Part shown: positions 15,831-26,560 of the stretch, piece after piece
Layout: each line of letters begins with the position of its first letter
Position numbering within the stretch: position 1 is the first letter of the stretch
DNA from: Bacillus sp. Bos-x628
GTDB taxonomy: Bacteria; Bacillota; Bacilli; Bacillales; Bacillaceae
Assembly: GCF_040500475.1 (NCBI RefSeq)
Contig: NZ_CP159358.1
Location: forward strand, 248,001 to 312,000
DNA: 64,000 nucleotides
Direction: 5' to 3'
Made by a program: the position numbers and the translations under genes
Notes under the pieces: model-generated
Databases searched by the model: none
The model's input: only the letters and a program-made list of their open reading frames with translations
Told to the model about the DNA's origin: nothing

Positions 15831-15894
15831 GCTGTAATTTTTCTGAAAATTCAGCTTGTGTTTCGCACTGTAAGAAAAAAGGGGGAAACGATTG

Positions 15895-16992
15895 ATGTTG
15901 AAACGAACACCGCTTTTTCATGTGTATGAAATGTTTGGCGCAAAGACCATTGACTTCGGGGGCTGGGAATTACCTGTCCAATTTTCTTCCATTAAAGAAG
16001 AACATGAAGCTGTCAGAACAAAAGCAGGGCTTTTTGATGTCTCTCACATGGGAGAGGTTGAAGTAAAAGGCAATGATGCTTTTCACTTTTTACAAAGATT
16101 ATTAACCAATGATTTGTCTAAACTGACAGACGGCAAGGCACTGTATACAGCTATGTGTTATGAAAATGGCGGGACGGTGGATGACCTGCTCGTCTATCAA
16201 AAAGAAAAAAACAACTATTTGCTTGTTATTAATGCATCAAATATTGAAAAAGATGTTGACTGGTTGTTGAAACACCAGAATGAAAGTGACGTGTCTATTC
16301 AAAACGTCTCTGATCAAATCGCCTTGTTAGCATTGCAGGGACCTCTTGCTGCTGACATCATTAAGGAAGTTTCAGATGATAGTGTGACATCATTGAAACC
16401 ATTTACGTTTCAATTACAAGCGACAGTTGCTAACAAAAAAGTGCTTGTCTCAAGAACTGGCTACACAGGAGAAGACGGCTTTGAAATCTACTGCCAGTCA
16501 GAAGATGCAGTTCACATTTGGTCGGCTTTATTAGAAGCGGGCCATCCTAAAGGGTTAATACCGTGCGGGCTCGGTGCACGTGACACCTTAAGATTTGAAG
16601 CGAAGCTGCCTCTTTATGGTCAGGAGTTGACAAAGGATATTTCTCCTTTAGAAGGCGGGATTGGTTTTGCTGTGAAAATAAATAAAGAAACAGATTTTAT
16701 CGGGAAAGACGTGCTCAAAAAGCAAAAAGAAGAGGGAACGAAGCGAAAGCTTGTCGGGATCGAAATGATAGATAAAGGAATTCCGCGGACAGACTATCCG
16801 GTCTTTTCAGGAGACGAACAAATTGGTTTTGTGACAACGGGCACACAATCTCCAACCTTAAAGAAAAATGTAGGACTTGCCTTGATTCAAACGTCCTTTG
16901 CTCAGCTTGGGAAAGAAGTTGAAGTGCAAATTCGTAAAAAGCGTTTGAAAGCAAAAATCGTCGCAACACCATTTTATAAAAGAGCCGAATAA
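15895..16992 (+). CDS. gcvT: Aminomethyltransferase, glycine cleavage T-protein
   Basis: T-protein, 365 residues. It transfers the one-carbon unit from aminomethyl-lipoyl H-protein to tetrahydrofolate and releases ammonia. Seen: [13 protein letters not shown], the [10 protein letters not shown] and SHMGEVEV motifs of the N-terminal folate-binding fold, [11 protein letters not shown], the [10 protein letters not shown] stretch, and a C-terminal barrel with [14 protein letters not shown]. The ATG at 15895 was chosen after GGGGGAAA; an in-frame TTG one codon upstream is less likely. First gene of gcvT-gcvPA-gcvPB. The H-protein gene is elsewhere, as usual in Bacillus. Confidence 0.96.
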   Translation: MLKRTPLFHVYEMFGAKTIDFGGWELPVQFSSIKEEHEAVRTKAGLFDVSHMGEVEVKGNDAFHFLQRLLTNDLSKLTDGKALYTAMCYENGGTVDDLLVYQKEKNNYLLVINASNIEKDVDWLLKHQNESDVSIQNVSDQIALLALQGPLAADIIKEVSDDSVTSLKPFTFQLQATVANKKVLVSRTGYTGEDGFEIYCQSEDAVHIWSALLEAGHPKGLIPCGLGARDTLRFEAKLPLYGQELTKDISPLEGGIGFAVKINKETDFIGKDVLKKQKEEGTKRKLVGIEMIDKGIPRTDYPVFSGDEQIGFVTTGTQSPTLKKNVGLALIQTSFAQLGKEVEVQIRKKRLKAKIVATPFYKRAE

Positions 16993-17008
16993 CGAGGGGG
17001 AATAGAGG

Positions 17009-18355
17009 ATGAAGCACAGGTATTTGCCGCAAACAGAGCAAGATCAAAAAGAAATGCTGGATGTCATCGGCGTCCAGTCGATTGACGAACTTTTTTCAGA
17101 TATCCCAGAAAAGGTGAGATTTAAAGGATCATACAACATTAGACAGGCAGCATCTGAGACAGAACTTGAGAGGGAGTTATCTCGTCTTGCTGCAAAGAAC
17201 AAGGATACCGTGTCGTATGCATCTTTTCTTGGCGCTGGTGTGTATGATCATTATCAGCCCGTCATAGTGGATCATGTGATCTCACGTTCTGAATTTTATA
17301 CAGCGTATACGCCGTATCAGCCGGAGATTTCTCAAGGTGAATTGCAGGCCATCTTTGAATTTCAAACAATGATCGCCGAACTCACTGGAATGGATCTTGC
17401 CAACTCCTCCATGTATGATGGCGGAACGGCATTAGCTGAAGCGGCAATGCTGGCGGCTGGACATACAAGAAAGAAAAAAATCGTTGTCTCTGAGACCGTT
17501 CATCCTGAATCAAGAGCTGTTTTGAAAACATACGCAAAAGGGCAGCATATCGACGTGGTCGAAGTGCCTGCTGTAAAAGGGCAGACTGACTTAGCCGCAT
17601 TAGAAGAGGCTGTTTGCGAGGATACAGCGGCGGTACTTGTGCAATATCCAAACTTTTTCGGTGTGGTAGAACCACTGAAAGACATTGAACCGATTGCGCA
17701 TAAAGGAAAAAGTTTATTCATCGTATCGAGTAATCCGCTTGCACTTGGTTTACTGACGCCTCCGGGAAAACTTGGGGCAGATATTGTCGTCGGTGATGCA
17801 CAGCCATTTGGGATTCCAGCTGCATTTGGCGGACCTCATTGCGGTTATTTCGCCGTCACTAAAAAATTAATGCGCAAAGTCCCAGGCCGTTTGGTCGGGC
17901 AAACAGAGGATGAAAATGGTGTTCGCGGATTTGTGCTGACACTTCAAGCACGTGAACAGCACATTAGAAGAGATAAAGCGACATCGAATATTTGTTCCAA
18001 TCAGGCATTAAATGCGTTAGCAGCTTCTGTTGCCATGACGGCGCTTGGCAAAACAGGTATTAAAGAAATTGCGTATCAAAACGTGCAAAAAGCCCATTAT
18101 GCCAAAGCGCAGGCACAAAAATACGGCTTACAGGCTGATGTAGATGGAGCCATTTTTAATGAATTTGTAATTAAGCTAAAAGAGCCTGTGAAAGAAGCAA
18201 ATAGAAGATTGCTTGAAAAAGGGATCATTGGAGGATATGACTTAGGTCTAGACTATCCAGAGTTTCAGCAGCACATGCTTGTTGCAGTGACAGAGCTAAG
18301 AACAAAAGAAGAGATTGATACGTTCATCAAAGAATTGGGGGATCGTCATGAGTAA
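17009..18355 (+). CDS. gcvPA: Glycine dehydrogenase (decarboxylating) subunit 1
   Basis: A 448-residue N-terminal half of the split P-protein. It has [12 protein letters not shown] at the start, the [14 protein letters not shown] motif, [24 protein letters not shown] and GRLVGQTED. This subunit lacks the PLP lysine, which is in GcvPB. Together they decarboxylate glycine and load the aminomethyl group onto lipoyl H-protein. The gene starts 17 bases after gcvT behind GAGGGGG and overlaps gcvPB by eight bases. Confidence 0.96.
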   Translation: MKHRYLPQTEQDQKEMLDVIGVQSIDELFSDIPEKVRFKGSYNIRQAASETELERELSRLAAKNKDTVSYASFLGAGVYDHYQPVIVDHVISRSEFYTAYTPYQPEISQGELQAIFEFQTMIAELTGMDLANSSMYDGGTALAEAAMLAAGHTRKKKIVVSETVHPESRAVLKTYAKGQHIDVVEVPAVKGQTDLAALEEAVCEDTAAVLVQYPNFFGVVEPLKDIEPIAHKGKSLFIVSSNPLALGLLTPPGKLGADIVVGDAQPFGIPAAFGGPHCGYFAVTKKLMRKVPGRLVGQTEDENGVRGFVLTLQAREQHIRRDKATSNICSNQALNALAASVAMTALGKTGIKEIAYQNVQKAHYAKAQAQKYGLQADVDGAIFNEFVIKLKEPVKEANRRLLEKGIIGGYDLGLDYPEFQQHMLVAVTELRTKEEIDTFIKELGDRHE

Positions 18356-19808
18356 ACAAGACCAGCCGCTTATTTTTGAAGTGTCCAAAGAAGGAAGAAT
18401 TGGTTATAGTCTGCCTGAGCTAGACGTACCTGTGCAGGAGCTCCCAGCTTTGTTTGATGACACCTATATCCGTCAAGAGGATGCTGCGCTTCCTGAAGTA
18501 TCTGAACTTGATATTATGCGTCATTACACAGCACTTTCAAGACGTAATCACGGGGTCGATTCCGGATTTTATCCTCTTGGCTCTTGTACGATGAAATACA
18601 ATCCAAAGATTAACGAAAAAGTCGCACGCTTTGCCGGCTTTGCGCATATTCATCCACTTCAAGATGCAGACACTGTGCAAGGCGCATTAGAATTACTCTA
18701 TGACCTTGGTGAGCATCTTGAAGAAATTACTGGGATGGATGCAGTGACGCTGCAGCCTGCTGCAGGAGCGCATGGTGAATGGACGGGGCTTATGATGATT
18801 CGTGCATACCACGAAGCACGAGGTGATCATAAACGGACAAAAGTCATTGTTCCTGATTCTGCTCATGGAACGAATCCTGCATCTGCTACAGTGGCTGGAT
18901 TTGAGACGATTACAGTCGCATCTGATGAAAATGGTCTCGTTGATTTAGAGGATTTAAAGCGCGTTGTCAATGATGAAACAGCAGCTCTTATGCTCACAAA
19001 CCCCAATACGCTTGGATTATTCGAAGAAAATATATTAGAAATGGCAGAAATTGTACATGGAGCGGGCGGAAAGCTTTACTATGACGGTGCCAACTTAAAT
19101 GCTGTTTTAAGCCGCGCAAGACCGGGGGATATGGGATTTGATGTCGTTCACTTAAACCTTCATAAAACCTTTACAGGTCCCCACGGAGGCGGAGGTCCTG
19201 GATCAGGTCCAGTCGGAGTGAAAAAGGACTTGATTCCTTACTTGCCAAAGCCAGTGCTTGTGAAGAAGGAAGGGCGTTTTCTATTTGATTACAATTGTCC
19301 AGAATCAATTGGACGGGTGAAGCCGTTCTATGGCAACTTTGGCATTAACGTCAGGGCATATGCGTACATTCGCTCTATGGGTCCTGATGGACTGAAGGCT
19401 GTAACAGATCATGCTGTGTTAAATGCGAACTATATGATGCGCCGTTTATGTGCTCATTATGATTTGCCATTTGATCGTCATTGTAAGCATGAATTTGTCC
19501 TTTCAGGTAAACGTCAGAAGAAATTAGGCGTTCGGACGCTTGATATTGCCAAACGTTTACTTGATTTTGGCTATCATCCGCCAACGATCTACTTCCCGCT
19601 CAATGTAGAGGAATGTATCATGATTGAACCAACTGAAACAGAATCAAAAGAAACACTAGATGCCTTCATTGAAGCGATGATTCAAATTGCAAAAGAAGCA
19701 GAAGAGAATCCAGAAGTGGTTCAGGAAGCACCGCATACAACAGTTGTCAAACGAATGGACGAAACAAAGGCTGCGCGGCATCCGGTACTTGTTTTTGAAA
19801 GAAAATAA
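18348..19808 (+). CDS. gcvPB: Glycine dehydrogenase (decarboxylating) subunit 2
   Basis: A 486-residue PLP-binding half of the P-protein. The PLP lysine sits in [17 protein letters not shown], near residue 270. Also visible are [33 protein letters not shown] and [10 protein letters not shown]. The ATG at 18348 overlaps the gcvPA stop (ATGAGTAA) and follows GGGGGAT. A longer in-frame opening from 18315 lies inside gcvPA and is not expected to be used. Confidence 0.96.
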   Translation: MSKQDQPLIFEVSKEGRIGYSLPELDVPVQELPALFDDTYIRQEDAALPEVSELDIMRHYTALSRRNHGVDSGFYPLGSCTMKYNPKINEKVARFAGFAHIHPLQDADTVQGALELLYDLGEHLEEITGMDAVTLQPAAGAHGEWTGLMMIRAYHEARGDHKRTKVIVPDSAHGTNPASATVAGFETITVASDENGLVDLEDLKRVVNDETAALMLTNPNTLGLFEENILEMAEIVHGAGGKLYYDGANLNAVLSRARPGDMGFDVVHLNLHKTFTGPHGGGGPGSGPVGVKKDLIPYLPKPVLVKKEGRFLFDYNCPESIGRVKPFYGNFGINVRAYAYIRSMGPDGLKAVTDHAVLNANYMMRRLCAHYDLPFDRHCKHEFVLSGKRQKKLGVRTLDIAKRLLDFGYHPPTIYFPLNVEECIMIEPTETESKETLDAFIEAMIQIAKEAEENPEVVQEAPHTTVVKRMDETKAARHPVLVFERK

Positions 19809-19810
19809 AA

Positions 19811-19861
19811 TAAGACTCAAGGAGGGGGGGGCGCAATAGCCCCCAGCCCCAGAGTCTTTTT
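19811..19861. terminator. Terminator of the gcv operon
   Basis: AAGACTC pairs with GAGTCTT. An inner GGGGG tract also pairs with CCCCC around CGCAATAG, and a T-run follows. The interior is very G/C rich for this genome. It faces convergent yqhL and can serve both. Confidence 0.8.
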
Positions 19862-19862
19862 G

Positions 19863-20249
19863 CTAGTTCTTCGTTTTAATGCGGCCGCCCCATTTTTTAA
19901 AGCCGCCTTTTAAATTATAAATCTCACGACAGCCGTTTTTGCGTAAAATTTGAGCTGCTTTTCCGCTTCTCAAATGATTTTGACAATAAAGATAAACAGG
20001 CTTGTCAGGACGTATTTCATTTTTCCGTTGCTTCATTTGTGAAAGCGGGATGTTTCTTGCCCCTAAAATATGTCCGCCTTCAAACTCATTTGGCTCTCTC
20101 ACGTCAATGAGTTGTGCTTTGCGGTAACCTTTAATAAATTCTTCTTCCGTCAACGTTTTCATTATACGTTGCTGATAAATGTAATTACCGATTGAATAAA
20201 GAATAAAAAGTCCACAAAGTGAGAGGACGATATAATTAAATATTGGCAA
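19863..20249 (-). CDS. yqhL: Membrane-anchored rhodanese domain protein YqhL
   Basis: A 128-residue protein with one N-terminal membrane helix (residues 3-22). A rhodanese domain follows, with LIDVREPNEFEGGHI and the active-site Cys in LYCQNHLRSG. Rhodaneses carry sulfane sulfur on that Cys, but the acceptor here is unknown. It starts at a TTG behind AAGGAG. Convergent with the gcv operon and upstream of lipM in the opposite direction. Confidence 0.87.
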   Translation of the reverse strand: MPIFNYIVLSLCGLFILYSIGNYIYQQRIMKTLTEEEFIKGYRKAQLIDVREPNEFEGGHILGARNIPLSQMKQRKNEIRPDKPVYLYCQNHLRSGKAAQILRKNGCREIYNLKGGFKKWGGRIKTKN

Positions 20250-20466
20250 TACGGCTCGACTCCTTCTTGAACATCAGCACAGGGTGAACTGTCCGATGGT
20301 ACGTTTTAGACAAATACTATTATAGTAAAGCAAAAGAAACTTGTCATCATAAATGGTAAGAATTATTTTCAATTCCTTCCCTATTTGATAGACTGATGGT
20401 GAGAGAAAGCTGGTGGTGGCTAGCATCATCTAATATTGACTATGTAAAAAGAGAAGGGATTTTTAT

Positions 20467-21303
20467 ATGCAAAAAGAGAAATGGTGTTTCATTGATACAG
20501 GAAATCAAGATCCTGCCTTTAACATGGCGATGGACGAAGCCCTGCTTTATTGGCACAGCGAGAAGCTCATCCCGCCTGTCATCCGTTTTTATGGTTGGAA
20601 TCCGGCGACATTGTCTATCGGGTACTTTCAACATGTTGAAAAAGAAATTAACATGGAAGCTGTCCAAAGATATGGCTTAGGTTTTGTCCGCAGACCAACA
20701 GGAGGGCGAGGTGTTCTTCATGATCAGGAGTTGACCTACAGTGTGATTGTGTCTGAAGAGCACCCGGAGATGCCAGCGACAGTTACAGAGGCGTACCGTG
20801 TGATTTCAGAAGGAATATTAGAGGGCTTTAAAGAACTGGGACTCGATGCGTATTTTGCCATTCCTCGTACAGAAAAAGAAAAGGAAAGCTTAAAAAATCC
20901 AAGATCTTCTGTGTGCTTTGATGCCCCATCTTGGTATGAGCTTGTTGTAGAGGGCAGAAAGGTAGCAGGCAGTGCTCAAACGAGACAAAAAGGGGTGATC
21001 TTGCAGCACGGCTCAATCTTAATTGACTTAGATGAGGAGAAATTGTTCGATTTGTTTATTTACCCAAATGATCGGGTGAGAGAACGCATGCAACGCAGCT
21101 TTAAAAATAAAGCCGTCGCTATTAATGAAATCTCCGACAAAACATGTACAATAGATGATGCACGTGTTGCATTTAAACGAGGCTTTGAAAAAGGACTCAA
21201 CATTGAGCTTGTGCCATATGAGCTGACAGATGAAGAATTAGCTTTTGTCCACCATCTTGCCAAAACAAAATATGCCTCGGATGATTGGAATTACAAGCGC
21301 TAA
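20467..21303 (+). CDS. lipM: Octanoyltransferase LipM
   Basis: A 278-residue biotin/lipoate ligase-like protein. It moves octanoate from acyl carrier protein to the H-protein GcvH, the first step of lipoate synthesis in Bacillus. The nucleophile is Cys150 in [16 protein letters not shown], exactly the position known for B. subtilis Lip[19 protein letters not shown] and [11 protein letters not shown] are the substrate-pocket motifs. It lies close to the gcv genes and in the same window as the lipoate-dependent branched-chain dehydrogenase. The start lies behind AGAAGGGA. Confidence 0.94.
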   Translation: MQKEKWCFIDTGNQDPAFNMAMDEALLYWHSEKLIPPVIRFYGWNPATLSIGYFQHVEKEINMEAVQRYGLGFVRRPTGGRGVLHDQELTYSVIVSEEHPEMPATVTEAYRVISEGILEGFKELGLDAYFAIPRTEKEKESLKNPRSSVCFDAPSWYELVVEGRKVAGSAQTRQKGVILQHGSILIDLDEEKLFDLFIYPNDRVRERMQRSFKNKAVAINEISDKTCTIDDARVAFKRGFEKGLNIELVPYELTDEELAFVHHLAKTKYASDDWNYKR

Positions 21304-21388
21304 GCCAACTTGCAGTTCTTGTTTTTTAATTGGCAATGGTGTAGAATTGTTATGATTATTAAGTAAAGGTGCATTTTGGAGGGGTTTT

Positions 21389-21823
21389 ATGACGACACCT
21401 AGTATGGAAGATTATATTGAACAAATTTATATGCTGATAGAAGAAAAAGGATATGCAAGAGTATCTGATATTGCAGAAGCACTCACTGTCCATCCCTCCT
21501 CTGTAACAAAAATGGTTCAGAAGCTAGATAAAGATGAATACCTCATTTATGAGAAATACCGTGGTCTCATTTTAACCCCTAAAGGCAAAAAGATTGGAAA
21601 ACGTCTCGTATACAGACATGAACTGCTAGAGCAATTTTTAAGAATCATTGGTGTAGATGAAGAGAAAATTTATGATGATGTAGAAGGCATTGAGCATCAT
21701 CTAAGCTGGAATAGCATTGACCGCATTGGGGATCTCGTTCAATTCTTTGAAGAAAATGAAGAGCGTTCCGTCCAGCTAAAAGCGATTCAAAAGAAAAATG
21801 AACAAACGAATCAAGAATCTTAA
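21389..21823 (+). CDS. mntR: Manganese-responsive repressor MntR
   Basis: A 144-residue DtxR-family regulator. It has an N-terminal winged helix ([12 protein letters not shown] as recognition helix) and a dimerisation domain. All manganese ligands of B. subtilis MntR are in place: Asp8, Glu11, His77, Glu99, Glu102 and His103. With manganese it represses mntH and mntABCD and activates efflux genes; none of these are in the window. GGAGGGG precedes the ATG and a strong terminator follows. Confidence 0.95.
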   Translation: MTTPSMEDYIEQIYMLIEEKGYARVSDIAEALTVHPSSVTKMVQKLDKDEYLIYEKYRGLILTPKGKKIGKRLVYRHELLEQFLRIIGVDEEKIYDDVEGIEHHLSWNSIDRIGDLVQFFEENEERSVQLKAIQKKNEQTNQES

Positions 21824-21826
21824 GAT

Positions 21827-21857
21827 AAGGACACTCATCAACGGAGTGTCCTTTTTT
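21827..21857 (+). terminator. Terminator of mntR
   Basis: A perfect ten-base stem AAGGACACTC/GAGTGTCCTT with a seven-base loop and six T. Confidence 0.9.
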
Positions 21858-21930
21858 GAATAAAGTTCTAACTGAAGGAGAAAGCTCCTACACTATTAAT
21901 AGTGTGACCATGAAAAGGGGGGCTCCTTTG

Positions 21931-22806
21931 ATGAAGATTGACGGTGTTTTCTCAGGTGGAGGCATTAAAGGTGCAGCGCTTGCTGGGGCTTATGAAGCAC
22001 TTGAGGCGAGAGGTTTTCAATTTGTTCGACTTGCCGGTACAAGTGCAGGAGCCATCATTGCCTCGCTCATCGCAGCAGGTTTTACAAGTCAGGAAATAGG
22101 GGAGCTCTTAGATGAAATGAATGAGCATCAATTGCTCGATCGCAGGTGCCGTTTCATCCCTTTTAAAGTGATCAGATGGGTGTCCATTTATTGGCGTCTC
22201 GGTCTTTACAAAGGGGACCAGCTAGAAAAATGGCTCACAGAAGTTCTAAAACGAAAAGGGGTGACTGTGTTTGGGGATCTCAAAAAGGATTCTTTAAAAA
22301 TCGTTGCTTCTGACTTAACAAATGGAAAAATCCTCGTATTACCTGACGATCTTCCCTCATATGGCTTAAATCCAGATCATTTTTCCGTTGCTCGGGCAAT
22401 CCGCATGAGCTGCAGCCTTCCTTATTTTTTTGAACCTGTAAAACTGAAGTCCTCAAAAGGAATATGTACCATTGTTGATGGGGGAGTTCTTAGTAATTTT
22501 CCTATTTGGTTATTTGCTGAAGAGAAAAAAAGACCTGTGGTAGGCGTCACTTTAACGCCAAATGAAAAAGAACGCCCTCAACACTCCATCCGCAATGCGT
22601 TTGAACTGTTTGGCGCTCTTTTTGAAACGATGCGTGGTGCTCATGACGCAAGACACATTGCCACAAAACACGAACGTCATATTATTTTCATTCCTGTAGA
22701 ACACGTCATTGCCACTGATTTTCAACTGATGACTGAAAAGAAAAGGGCGCTCGTCAATCTAGGTAGACAGAAAGCCGAGCAATTTTTAAAGAGCTGGACA
22801 TTTTAA
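21931..22806 (+). CDS. yqhO: Patatin-like phospholipase YqhO
   Basis: A 291-residue alpha/beta hydrolase of the patatin/RssA type. The oxyanion loop is GGGIKGAAL (about residue 10), the nucleophile elbow GTSAG has Ser near residue 37, and the catalytic Asp is in VDGGVLSNFP (about residue 182). This Ser-Asp dyad cleaves lipid acyl esters; the substrate is unknown. The ATG at 21931 was chosen after AAAAGGGGGG and gives the B. subtilis length. An upstream in-frame ATG at 21856 lies in the mntR terminator. Its end overlaps convergent yqhP by four bases. Confidence 0.87.
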   Translation: MKIDGVFSGGGIKGAALAGAYEALEARGFQFVRLAGTSAGAIIASLIAAGFTSQEIGELLDEMNEHQLLDRRCRFIPFKVIRWVSIYWRLGLYKGDQLEKWLTEVLKRKGVTVFGDLKKDSLKIVASDLTNGKILVLPDDLPSYGLNPDHFSVARAIRMSCSLPYFFEPVKLKSSKGICTIVDGGVLSNFPIWLFAEEKKRPVVGVTLTPNEKERPQHSIRNAFELFGALFETMRGAHDARHIATKHERHIIFIPVEHVIATDFQLMTEKKRALVNLGRQKAEQFLKSWTF

Positions 22807-23198
22807 AATAAAGCTCGATTTTTCTTTTTATTTTTCTTGCCTTCAATCACAGTCAAATGTGTTTGGCTTTTCTTTTTGAGAAGGACGGGCTTTGCCTTGT
22901 GGTCAGTCGGCACGCTTCGCAAATGGGTGACCCGATTTTTCATCTGGTTTTTCGTTTTCGGCTTAGGCTGCTGGTAGCGACGTTTCGATTGTTTGACTGC
23001 CTTACGGTATAGATTGCCTTCTGTCCCTTTGCTTCGATTCATCAGCCATTTAAATAGGAAAAACAAAACCGCTCCAACAATCACAACTGATAGCAGCATC
23101 GTAAAAAGCCTGCCAGGGTTTGTTGTGAGTAAATACACAAAACCCAAAATACCTAAAGCAAAAATAATGGTAAAAGCAGGATGTGCTCGGCGATTCAT
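22803..23198 (-). CDS. yqhP: Small membrane protein YqhP (SA1362 family)
   Basis: A 131-residue protein with two hydrophobic helices (about residues 7-25 and 31-50). A long, strongly basic cytosolic tail with many Lys, Arg and Gln follows (NRSKG, PKPKTKNQMKNRV, KKNKKKNRAL). Conserved in Bacillus and Staphylococcus, function unknown. GGAGGTG precedes the ATG. It lies downstream of yqhQ in the same direction with a 43-base gap. Confidence 0.75.
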   Translation of the reverse strand: MNRRAHPAFTIIFALGILGFVYLLTTNPGRLFTMLLSVVIVGAVLFFLFKWLMNRSKGTEGNLYRKAVKQSKRRYQQPKPKTKNQMKNRVTHLRSVPTDHKAKPVLLKKKSQTHLTVIEGKKNKKKNRALF

Positions 23199-23241
23199 AA
23201 CTGTCCACCTCCGAAGGAATTTACCGGATTTATAAGTTAGA

Positions 23242-24192
23242 TCACTTGATGAGCTTCTCTGACGCTTGCTTCTCTGACGCTTCCTCTAAACGAAGCAATT
23301 CATTGAAGCTTGCAATGGCTACCTCGATTTGGTCACTAGATGGTTCCTTTGTTGTAAGCAATTGCAACCAAAGGCCAGGGTAGCCAAGCACTTTTAACAC
23401 TGGCACTTCTCGAAGCTTGTTCGTGAGTTGTAGAACTTCAAAGGAAATTCCAAGTACAACCGGAATGAGTGCCAAGCGGTTCAGAACTCTCACCCATAAA
23501 GGATCTGTCGGTACGAGTAAATAGACGAACATCCCGACAATGACAGTGAATAGAATAAAGCTACTGCCACAGCGATAATGAAGCCGAGATTGACTTTGGA
23601 CATTTTTCACTGTGATGTCAAGACCCTGTTCATAGCAGTTTATGACTTTATGTTCTGCCCCATGATACTGAAATACCCTTTTAATTAAAGGAGTCATGGA
23701 AATAAAATAAATATAGCTTAATAACAACACCAATTTAAAGAATGTCTCTACTGCGATTTGCGCGAAATTTCCTGAAAAGATCGGTCGCACAAGCTCAGCT
23801 AAAAAGACAGGTACAAGTGTAAAGACGAATTTGCTAAAGACAAGAGAAAGAACTCCGATTACAGCAATGCCGAAGATCATCGACAATTTTGAGCCTTTTT
23901 GTTCTTTTTCAAGAGTATGATCTTCAGAAGGGTCTAAATCATAGCGCTCGCTGGAGAAATGTAAATGCTTACTGCCATTTGCACTTGCTTCCACAAGTGC
24001 GGCGACACCCCTGACAAAAGGGATTTTCTTGAGAAAGGCGGTCTGTTGATTGGAGTTCCTAGGAAGTTTTAGAAACTCAATGGACTGATCCTTACGCCGA
24101 ATTGCTGTCACATAGTTCTTTTTACCTCCAAACATGACACCCTCGACAACTGCCTGTCCTCCATATGCTGGAGGTTTTGTTTGATTGGACAT
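23242..24192 (-). CDS. yqhQ: DUF1385 membrane protein YqhQ
   Basis: A 316-residue polytopic protein. It opens with YGGQAVVEGVMFGGKKN, the signature of DUF1385. Also present are a central YHGAEHKVINCYE and RLHYRCGSSF, and about four to five membrane helices between residues 97 and 260. The histidine- and cysteine-containing motifs hint at a metal site, but no activity is known. It is divergent from yqhR across 218 bases and probably co-transcribed with yqhP. Confidence 0.82.
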   Translation of the reverse strand: MSNQTKPPAYGGQAVVEGVMFGGKKNYVTAIRRKDQSIEFLKLPRNSNQQTAFLKKIPFVRGVAALVEASANGSKHLHFSSERYDLDPSEDHTLEKEQKGSKLSMIFGIAVIGVLSLVFSKFVFTLVPVFLAELVRPIFSGNFAQIAVETFFKLVLLLSYIYFISMTPLIKRVFQYHGAEHKVINCYEQGLDITVKNVQSQSRLHYRCGSSFILFTVIVGMFVYLLVPTDPLWVRVLNRLALIPVVLGISFEVLQLTNKLREVPVLKVLGYPGLWLQLLTTKEPSSDQIEVAIASFNELLRLEEASEKQASEKLIK

Positions 24193-24410
24193 ATTTCATC
24201 AACCTACGTTTCCTGTAATTTACTTGCAATTCCGTATACTTTTATTGTACAGGAATTTAATCGAAATCACTAGCACACAGGTCGATTATCTACTAGAATT
24301 CTATCTACCTCTTTTTAGCCAGTATACCCTTATATAAAAATTTTACACACACGACTTGAAATCCTTTTTTTCATTACATTTTGGGCATACTACTTGTTGG
24401 AGGTGTTCGT

Positions 24411-24938
24411 ATGAAACGTGATGAAAAGAAAAACAAAGAAGAGAAAAATCAGCCGACCCAAACCACTTTTATGCTTGGAAGAGTAGCTGCTACAGGCGTT
24501 TTCGGCGGTGTTTTTTGGGGGTTTATTGGGTTTTTGACCCATATGTTTCATTTTTCAGAAGTGAGTCCGAATATGCTTTTGCAGCCTTTTGTGCTCGGAG
24601 AGTGGAAAAAAGGCGGACTGGGGACATTTATCAGCCTCATGATATTAGGCATTTTATCCATTGGAGCGGCTTTTATTTATTACGCCCTTTTAAAAAGGAT
24701 AAAAGGTTTCTGGATGGGTTTAATTTATGGAGCCATATTATGGGTGCTTGTATTTTATGTATTTAATCCTATTTTTCCTGATGTCAAGCATGTTCAGGAT
24801 TTAAAGCAAAGCACCATTGTGACGACATTTTGCCTATATATTTTATATGGCATGTTTGTTGGGTACAGCATTTCATTTGAATACAATGAATTAACGAGTG
24901 ACAAGCTGGCGAGAGCGCTCGGGAAAAGATTAGAATAA
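24411..24938 (+). CDS. yqhR: Membrane protein YqhR
   Basis: A 175-residue protein with a basic cytosolic start and four hydrophobic helices (about residues 25-48, 72-95, 101-122 and 142-160). The ATG at 24411 follows GGAGGTG with five bases of spacing. A longer frame from 24381 would include the ribosome site. The YqhR family is confined to Bacillus-type spore formers. Function unknown. Confidence 0.8.
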   Translation: MKRDEKKNKEEKNQPTQTTFMLGRVAATGVFGGVFWGFIGFLTHMFHFSEVSPNMLLQPFVLGEWKKGGLGTFISLMILGILSIGAAFIYYALLKRIKGFWMGLIYGAILWVLVFYVFNPIFPDVKHVQDLKQSTIVTTFCLYILYGMFVGYSISFEYNELTSDKLARALGKRLE

Positions 24939-25030
24939 AGTGTAAATCAACCATTCATATGGTAATATATTTTCTAAAGAAAAAGAAACAGATATCTATA
25001 TGGATTGAATTAGGGTGAAGGAGTGGTCAT

Positions 25031-25474
25031 ATGCCTCATTTTCTCGTGCTGAATGGACCAAATCTAAATAGGCTTGGCAAAAGAGAGCCTGCAGTTTACG
25101 GAAACAAGACGCTGACGGATTTAGAAACCGATTTGTTTCAGTTTGCAGAAAGAGCAAATATTCAATTAACATTTTTTCAATCTAATCACGAAGGTGATTT
25201 GGTCGATGCCTTGCACGAAGCAGAGGATCAATACGATGGTGTTGTGTTTAACCCGGGTGCTTTTACCCATTATAGCTATGCGCTGAGAGATGCTATTGCA
25301 AGTATTTCTTTATCTGTCATCGAAGTACATATAACAAATGTTCATAAGAGAGAGGAATTCCGCCATCATTCTGTTCTTGCTCCAGTATGTCAGGGTCAAA
25401 TTGTTGGACTTGGTTTAGAAGGATATAAATTGGCGATCCGTTATTTAGTCAGTGAAGGGGGAGCAGCATCATGA
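25031..25474 (+). CDS. aroQ: 3-dehydroquinate dehydratase, type II
   Basis: A 147-residue enzyme for the third step of the shikimate pathway. Type II hallmarks: LVLNGPNLNRLGKREP at the N-terminus, QSNHEGDLVDALHEA, NPGAFTHYSYALRDAI, and EVHITNVHKREEFRHHSV with the catalytic His. The family forms dodecamers. B. subtilis calls this gene yqhS. It overlaps the next gene by ATGA, so the two are translationally coupled. Confidence 0.95.
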   Translation: MPHFLVLNGPNLNRLGKREPAVYGNKTLTDLETDLFQFAERANIQLTFFQSNHEGDLVDALHEAEDQYDGVVFNPGAFTHYSYALRDAIASISLSVIEVHITNVHKREEFRHHSVLAPVCQGQIVGLGLEGYKLAIRYLVSEGGAAS

Positions 25475-26535
25475 AGCTTGAGAAACTAAGAAAGCTGTTA
25501 ACCGAATTGAAGATTGATGGTCTTGTCATTACAAGCAGCTTTAATTTACAATACATGACGAGCTTTACTGGATCAGCAGGTCTTGCAGTGGTATCAAAGG
25601 ATCGTGCGGCATTTATTACTGATTTTCGCTACACAGAACAAGCCAAAGATCATGTAAAAGGTTATGACATCATTGAACATAAAGGAAACATTGTTGAAAC
25701 AGCAGCCCAAACGGCAAAGGAATTTGGGGTGAAACGTCTTGGTTTTGAACAAAATTATATGACATTTGCAACTTATCAGCAGTATGTGGACAATGCAAGT
25801 GGAATAGAGCTTGTTCCTGTCTCAGAATCGGTTGAAAAGTTGCGCTTGATTAAGTCAAGTGAAGAGATTAAGATATTAGAGGAAGCTGCGAAGATTGCAG
25901 ATCGTGCCTTTGAACATATTCTCACTTACATCAAGCCGGGGCTGACAGAGATTGCGGTCATGAACGAGCTTGAATTTTTCATGAGAAAAGAAGGTGCGGA
26001 AGGATCTTCATTCGATATGATTGTGGCCTCAGGGGTTCGTTCAAGCCTCCCGCATGGTAGAGCTAGTGAAAAGGTGATCCAATCTGGTGATATGGTTACA
26101 CTAGATTTTGGTGCCTACTATAAAGGTTATTGTTCTGATATGACAAGAACGATTGCAGTAGGAAAGCCAAGCGACAAATTGAAGGAAATTTATCATATCG
26201 TATTAGAAGCAGAAAACGCTGGTGTGGATAGAATCAAGCCAGGCTTAACAGGAAAAGAAGCTGATCGCATCACACGTGACATCATTGAAAAGTATGGCTA
26301 CGGTCAATATTTCGGCCATTCGACTGGTCACGGGCTAGGAATGGAAGTACATGAAGCACCTGCTCTGTCCTCTCGCTCACAGGTCGTGTTAGAAGAGGGC
26401 ATGGTTGTGACCGTTGAGCCTGGGATTTACTTGCCGGATGTCGGCGGCGTGAGAATTGAGGATGATATTGTCCTAACAGCTAACGGCAATAAACGATTAA
26501 CCCACTCACCGAAAGAATTAATCATATTAACATGA
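25471..26535 (+). CDS. yqhT: M24 Xaa-Pro aminopeptidase YqhT
   Basis: A 354-residue creatinase-fold protein. The N-terminal domain (residues 1-125) is of the non-catalytic prolidase type, and the C-terminal pita-bread fold carries the five metal ligands: Asp pair in LDFGAYYKGYCSDMTRT, His in STGHGLGMEVHE, Glu in TVEPGIY and Glu in GVRIEDD. It should remove the residue before proline from peptides. Because it directly precedes efp, whose product helps ribosomes through proline runs, the shared proline theme is suggestive but unproven. Confidence 0.9.
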   Translation: MKLEKLRKLLTELKIDGLVITSSFNLQYMTSFTGSAGLAVVSKDRAAFITDFRYTEQAKDHVKGYDIIEHKGNIVETAAQTAKEFGVKRLGFEQNYMTFATYQQYVDNASGIELVPVSESVEKLRLIKSSEEIKILEEAAKIADRAFEHILTYIKPGLTEIAVMNELEFFMRKEGAEGSSFDMIVASGVRSSLPHGRASEKVIQSGDMVTLDFGAYYKGYCSDMTRTIAVGKPSDKLKEIYHIVLEAENAGVDRIKPGLTGKEADRITRDIIEKYGYGQYFGHSTGHGLGMEVHEAPALSSRSQVVLEEGMVVTVEPGIYLPDVGGVRIEDDIVLTANGNKRLTHSPKELIILT

Positions 26536-26560
26536 TGATGAAATGTAGGAGGAAGACAAA

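Noticed and set aside
19820..19850. G/C-rich tract after gcvPB as a quadruplex or attachment site
   Set aside because: It is simply explained as the interior of the gcv operon terminator stem.
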